NCBI GenBank assembly: GCA_027066695.1
Contig: JAMONE010000189.1
Coordinates: 1-7,704, forward strand
Direction: 5' to 3'
DNA length: 7,704 bases
Source of the DNA: Micavibrio sp.
GTDB taxonomy: Bacteria > Pseudomonadota > Alphaproteobacteria > Micavibrionales > Micavibrionaceae
Below the pieces are notes generated by a model. That model searched no databases. It saw nothing but the letters and a program-made list of their open reading frames with translations, and was not told the origin of the DNA. Numbering within the stretch: the first letter of the stretch is position 1; the number at the start of each line of letters is the position of its first letter. The position numbers were made by a program, and so were the translations under genes. Shown one piece after another: positions 5,455 through 7,704 of the stretch.

Positions 5455-5718
5455 ATGGCTGATTTAGACAAACAAATGAATGATTATCGCCTGACAACCG
5501 CGCAAATTATTTATCACATGCCCGATCATGAAAATTTGTTACAAGAATTCATCTGGCAAGAATACGACATAGCCCCGCATTACCCTAGCTTACAAGAGTT
5601 TCTCGGCTTTTGGATAACGGAAATTGAGGGTAAATTACACTCGGTTTATGTAGCAAAACAAGAGATTATTACCGCAGGGGATTACCGTTTTGCCGACTGG
5701 CAAGGAACGCTACAATAA
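5455..5718 (+). CDS. usg: Usg family protein
   Basis: An 87-residue protein that matches the alphaproteobacterial Usg family along its whole length: YRLTTAQIIYHMPDHENLLQ, FIWQEYDIAPHYPSLQEFL, FWITEIEGKLHSVYVA and a C-terminal basic/aromatic tail. Family members are about 85-100 residues, so it is complete. The name comes from an open reading frame upstream of trpF in Caulobacter; the molecular function is not known. No signal peptide or membrane segment is visible, so it is presumably cytoplasmic. A full Shine-Dalgarno AGGAGG (5437-5442) lies 12 nt before the ATG, a rather long spacing, but there is no closer in-frame start. Here the neighbours are groESL (divergent) and a TpsB transporter, not trp genes. 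Confidence 0.9.
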   Translation: MADLDKQMNDYRLTTAQIIYHMPDHENLLQEFIWQEYDIAPHYPSLQEFLGFWITEIEGKLHSVYVAKQEIITAGDYRFADWQGTLQ

Positions 5719-5727
5719 AATTGAATA

Positions 5728-5755
5728 TTTACATCTGCATAATAAACGTTATAAG
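5728..5755 (+). promoter_or_regulatory. Possible promoter for the TpsB gene
   Basis: TTTACA (5728-5733), a 16-nt spacer and TATAAG (5750-5755) lie in the 76-nt gap between usg and the transporter gene. TTATAAG occurs again at 5777-5783, overlapping the Shine-Dalgarno. Read-through from usg is equally possible, as no terminator was seen in the gap. Confidence 0.3.
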
Positions 5756-5794
5756 TATGATATTACGTCTATAGTCTTATAAGGATTTGTTATT

Positions 5795-7525
5795 ATGCTT
5801 CGCTTTCACACAATATCTACAAAAACAATATTAACCGCTGGAACAGCGATGGTTGCGCTTTTGATGTTATCATCACCTGCTTTTGCGCAAGTAGAGAATG
5901 CTACGGGGGTTGCTGATCCTGCGCGCGCAGGGCAAGAGCTATTGAACACAAACGCACTGCCTGAGATTTCAGAAAAAATAGAAATCAAGGATAGCGCGAT
6001 ACGTAATGCTCCCCAAGGCGCGGAGAATATAAAGCTTAAACTGGATAATCTGCAAATTGACGGCGTTAGCGCATATGAAAGTGCAGATTTAGATTCTCTA
6101 TATCAAGATAAGATAGGCAAAAACATATCTTTGGCCGATATTTACGAGATCGCAAATAATCTGACAAATAAATATCGCAATGAGGGATATATATTAACGC
6201 AAGTTGTTGTTCCGCCGCAAACTATTGAAAATGGTACTGTAAAGCTTCGCGTCATCGAAGGCTTTATCGATCAAATAATTATCGAAGGGCTGGACAGCGA
6301 AAGAGAAATAAAGCAAATCAGGAAATATGCTGATAATTTGCGCAAGAATAATATCCTTGATGCTAAAGCTTTGGAAAAATATTTGCTGCTGATTAATGAT
6401 CTTGCAGGAATTTCTGCGCGAAGCATCCTTAGTCCGTCAAAAACACAAACAGGTGCGTCTGATCTGACTATTATAGTAGAGCGCGATATTTACGAAGCCG
6501 AAATTTCTATAAATAATTACGGCAGTCGATATCTAGGGCCATATCAAGTGTCATTCAGTGACGCAGCTAATTCATGGTTAGGCCTTAATGAACGCATTGC
6601 AGGGCAATTAGTGCTTAGCGGTGATAAAGATAATGCTGATGAATTGCTGTTTGGCTCTATTTCCTATGAACAGCCAATTACGCGCTTTGGCACGAAAGTA
6701 AGCCTGATCGCCAGCATAACATCAACTGATCCAGGTTATGATCTTGAACGATATGATGTTAGCGGTTTATCCAAATTTGTAAAAGCATCGCTCTCTCATC
6801 CATTCATAAGATCTCGCACAACTAATATTTCGGGGCGTGCATCCTTTGATTTACGCAATGTAAACAGCAAAAACAACCTAGAGCCAACAAGACGCGACCG
6901 TATTCGAAGCATTCGCATCGGAACAACAATTCAGTTCATGGATTCACTTTTGGGAGTTGGCGTTAACGCGCTTGATTTAGAAATTTCCAAAGGCGTTGAT
7001 ATGTTCGGCGCAAGCACAAAAGGCCAATCTGACCTAACGCGCGCGCTTGGAAACCCCAAATACACCAAGGCAGCTCTACAATTACAAAGGCTGCAACGCA
7101 TCACCTCAAAAGTGAATTTATTAGTGAGCGGGCAAGGCCAATGGTCTGCAACGCCGCTATTAAGCTCTGAAGAATTTGGAGTGGGTGGCACAAATATTGG
7201 CCGTGGCTATGACTCATCTGAAATTGTCGGTGATGACGGCATTGCTGGTAAAATCGAGATACAGTGGAATCAACCTCGCAAAGTTAAATATATACAAAAT
7301 TATCAACTAGTAACCTCATTTGATACAGGGCGAGTCTGGGATCAAGATGCTACTACTTCGGCTGGTAAGCGTGATTCGCTATCATCAATTGGGTTTAGCA
7401 TAAATGCGGATATAACTGATAAGGCAAGTGCAAATTTCGGCGTTGCCTTCCCGCTTACTCGTAATGTAGACACTAAAAATTCACGTGATCCAAGGTACTA
7501 TTTCAACCTTACGCATAAGTTTTAA
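5795..7525 (+). CDS. TpsB outer-membrane transporter of two-partner secretion (ShlB/FhaC/HecB family)
   Basis: A complete 576-residue Omp85-superfamily pore that would export a large TpsA exoprotein across the outer membrane. The signal peptide ends SSPAFA, with predicted cleavage after residue 31. DPARAGQELLN (41-51) resembles the N-terminal linker of the family. POTRA 1 spans about 79-156 (LKLDNLQIDGVSAY, then NKYRNEGYILTQVVVPPQTI and GTVKLRVIEGFI, the classic ShlB-type POTRA signature). POTRA 2 spans about 157-231. The 16-strand barrel follows from about 232, with the L6 loop motif GRGYD (469-473; FhaC has VRGY), a SEEFGVGG segment before it, FDTGRVW (509-515), and a C-terminal outer-membrane sorting signal ending in Phe (YYFNLTHKF). 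Length is typical (FhaC about 560-580). Shine-Dalgarno AAGGA (5781-5785) is well placed. No TpsA gene lies on either side within the window, so the cargo is unknown. Confidence 0.93.
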   Translation: MLRFHTISTKTILTAGTAMVALLMLSSPAFAQVENATGVADPARAGQELLNTNALPEISEKIEIKDSAIRNAPQGAENIKLKLDNLQIDGVSAYESADLDSLYQDKIGKNISLADIYEIANNLTNKYRNEGYILTQVVVPPQTIENGTVKLRVIEGFIDQIIIEGLDSEREIKQIRKYADNLRKNNILDAKALEKYLLLINDLAGISARSILSPSKTQTGASDLTIIVERDIYEAEISINNYGSRYLGPYQVSFSDAANSWLGLNERIAGQLVLSGDKDNADELLFGSISYEQPITRFGTKVSLIASITSTDPGYDLERYDVSGLSKFVKASLSHPFIRSRTTNISGRASFDLRNVNSKNNLEPTRRDRIRSIRIGTTIQFMDSLLGVGVNALDLEISKGVDMFGASTKGQSDLTRALGNPKYTKAALQLQRLQRITSKVNLLVSGQGQWSATPLLSSEEFGVGGTNIGRGYDSSEIVGDDGIAGKIEIQWNQPRKVKYIQNYQLVTSFDTGRVWDQDATTSAGKRDSLSSIGFSINADITDKASANFGVAFPLTRNVDTKNSRDPRYYFNLTHKF

Positions 7526-7564
7526 TCTTTTTCGGATATAATTCCTCGCCGCTTGCAGCGTTTT

Positions 7565-7587
7565 GTCGTTATGCTTCTCGCAATGAC
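7565..7587. repeat. REP-like intergenic hairpin with TCATTGCGAG core
   Basis: GTCGT-TA-TGC (7565-7574) pairs with GCAATGAC (7580-7587) around TTCTC, with a 2-base bulge and one G-T pair. Read on the minus strand it contains GTCATTGCGAGAAGC, the core of a dispersed palindromic repeat common in bacterial intergenic regions. Only one copy is in the window, so repeat status rests on recall. It lies between convergent genes, where it may also help end transcripts. Confidence 0.4.
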
Positions 7588-7633
7588 GTGATACCCAGTT
7601 GCTTGCGGTGGGGTTGTTCATTAGGTCTTGCCC

Positions 7634-7704
7634 TTAAATCTTCAAAACCCGCTCGTAAATATCAGGCAAATCATTTTCCAGCAATATAACATCGCCTGCT
7701 TGTT
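7634..7704 (-). CDS. C-terminal end of an unidentified minus-strand gene
   Basis: The minus-strand frame entering from the right edge reads QAGDVILLENDLPDIYERVL and ends KI with TAA at 7636-7634 (22 codons). The mix of hydrophobic strand (DVILLEN) and amphipathic helix looks like protein, while the other two frames on this strand hit stops within the same stretch. The LLENDLPD phrase reminds me of the C-termini of some Mur-ligase-type proteins, but this is too short to name. It converges with the TpsB gene. Confidence 0.5.
   Translation of the reverse strand, partial: QAGDVILLENDLPDIYERVLKI

Noticed and set aside
6931..7191. 86-residue minus-strand frame within the TpsB gene
   Set aside because: It is antisense to the well-supported barrel domain and has no recognisable features.

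Overview
The window reads as chromosomal DNA from an AT-rich alphaproteobacterium. Evidence: a complete Usg-family gene (a small protein family found essentially in Alphaproteobacteria), an XRE repressor N-terminus of the common alphaproteobacterial type, alpha-like GroES/GroEL, and a Gram-negative outer-membrane two-partner-secretion (TpsB) pore. The order is not resolvable by eye. No rRNA, tRNA, CRISPR array or insertion sequence was seen.

Layout. (1) 1-566, minus strand, open at the left edge: a hypothetical protein with one N-terminal membrane anchor. (2) 702-1223, plus strand: a YgjV-family inner-membrane protein, diverging from gene 1. (3) 1285-3024, plus strand: a two-gene cassette. 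It encodes an XRE helix-turn-helix fused to a C-terminal domain resembling the PLD-like/TrmB effector domain, then, 9 nt later, a formyltransferase-fold enzyme of unknown substrate. An inverted repeat sits just before the regulator start. GC drops from about 47% to about 30% inside the regulator gene and stays low through the enzyme, which suggests horizontal origin. (4) 3048-3073: a terminator that works in both directions between the convergent cassette and groEL. (5) 3224-5234, minus strand: groES-groEL with an intercistronic hairpin. (6) 5235-5454: a divergent control region. It holds a groES promoter with sigma-70 and RpoH-like features, a perfect 8-4-8 palindrome, an extended -10 promoter for usg, and a structured groES leader whose last stem would hide the Shine-Dalgarno sequence. 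(7) 5455-5718 usg and 5795-7525 TpsB transporter, plus strand. (8) 7526-7704: a short REP-like hairpin and the last 22 codons of a minus-strand gene.

How parts work together. GroES and GroEL are the chaperonin lid and barrel. Their leader looks built for post-transcriptional, possibly temperature-dependent, control, and no CIRCE element was found. The XRE/formyltransferase pair is probably one autoregulated transcription unit. The TpsB gene has no TpsA cargo gene visible in the window. The best candidates for something undescribed are the groES leader (three stems, two mutually exclusive, the last a bulged-G helix over the ribosome-binding site) and the XRE-sensor/formyltransferase cassette.
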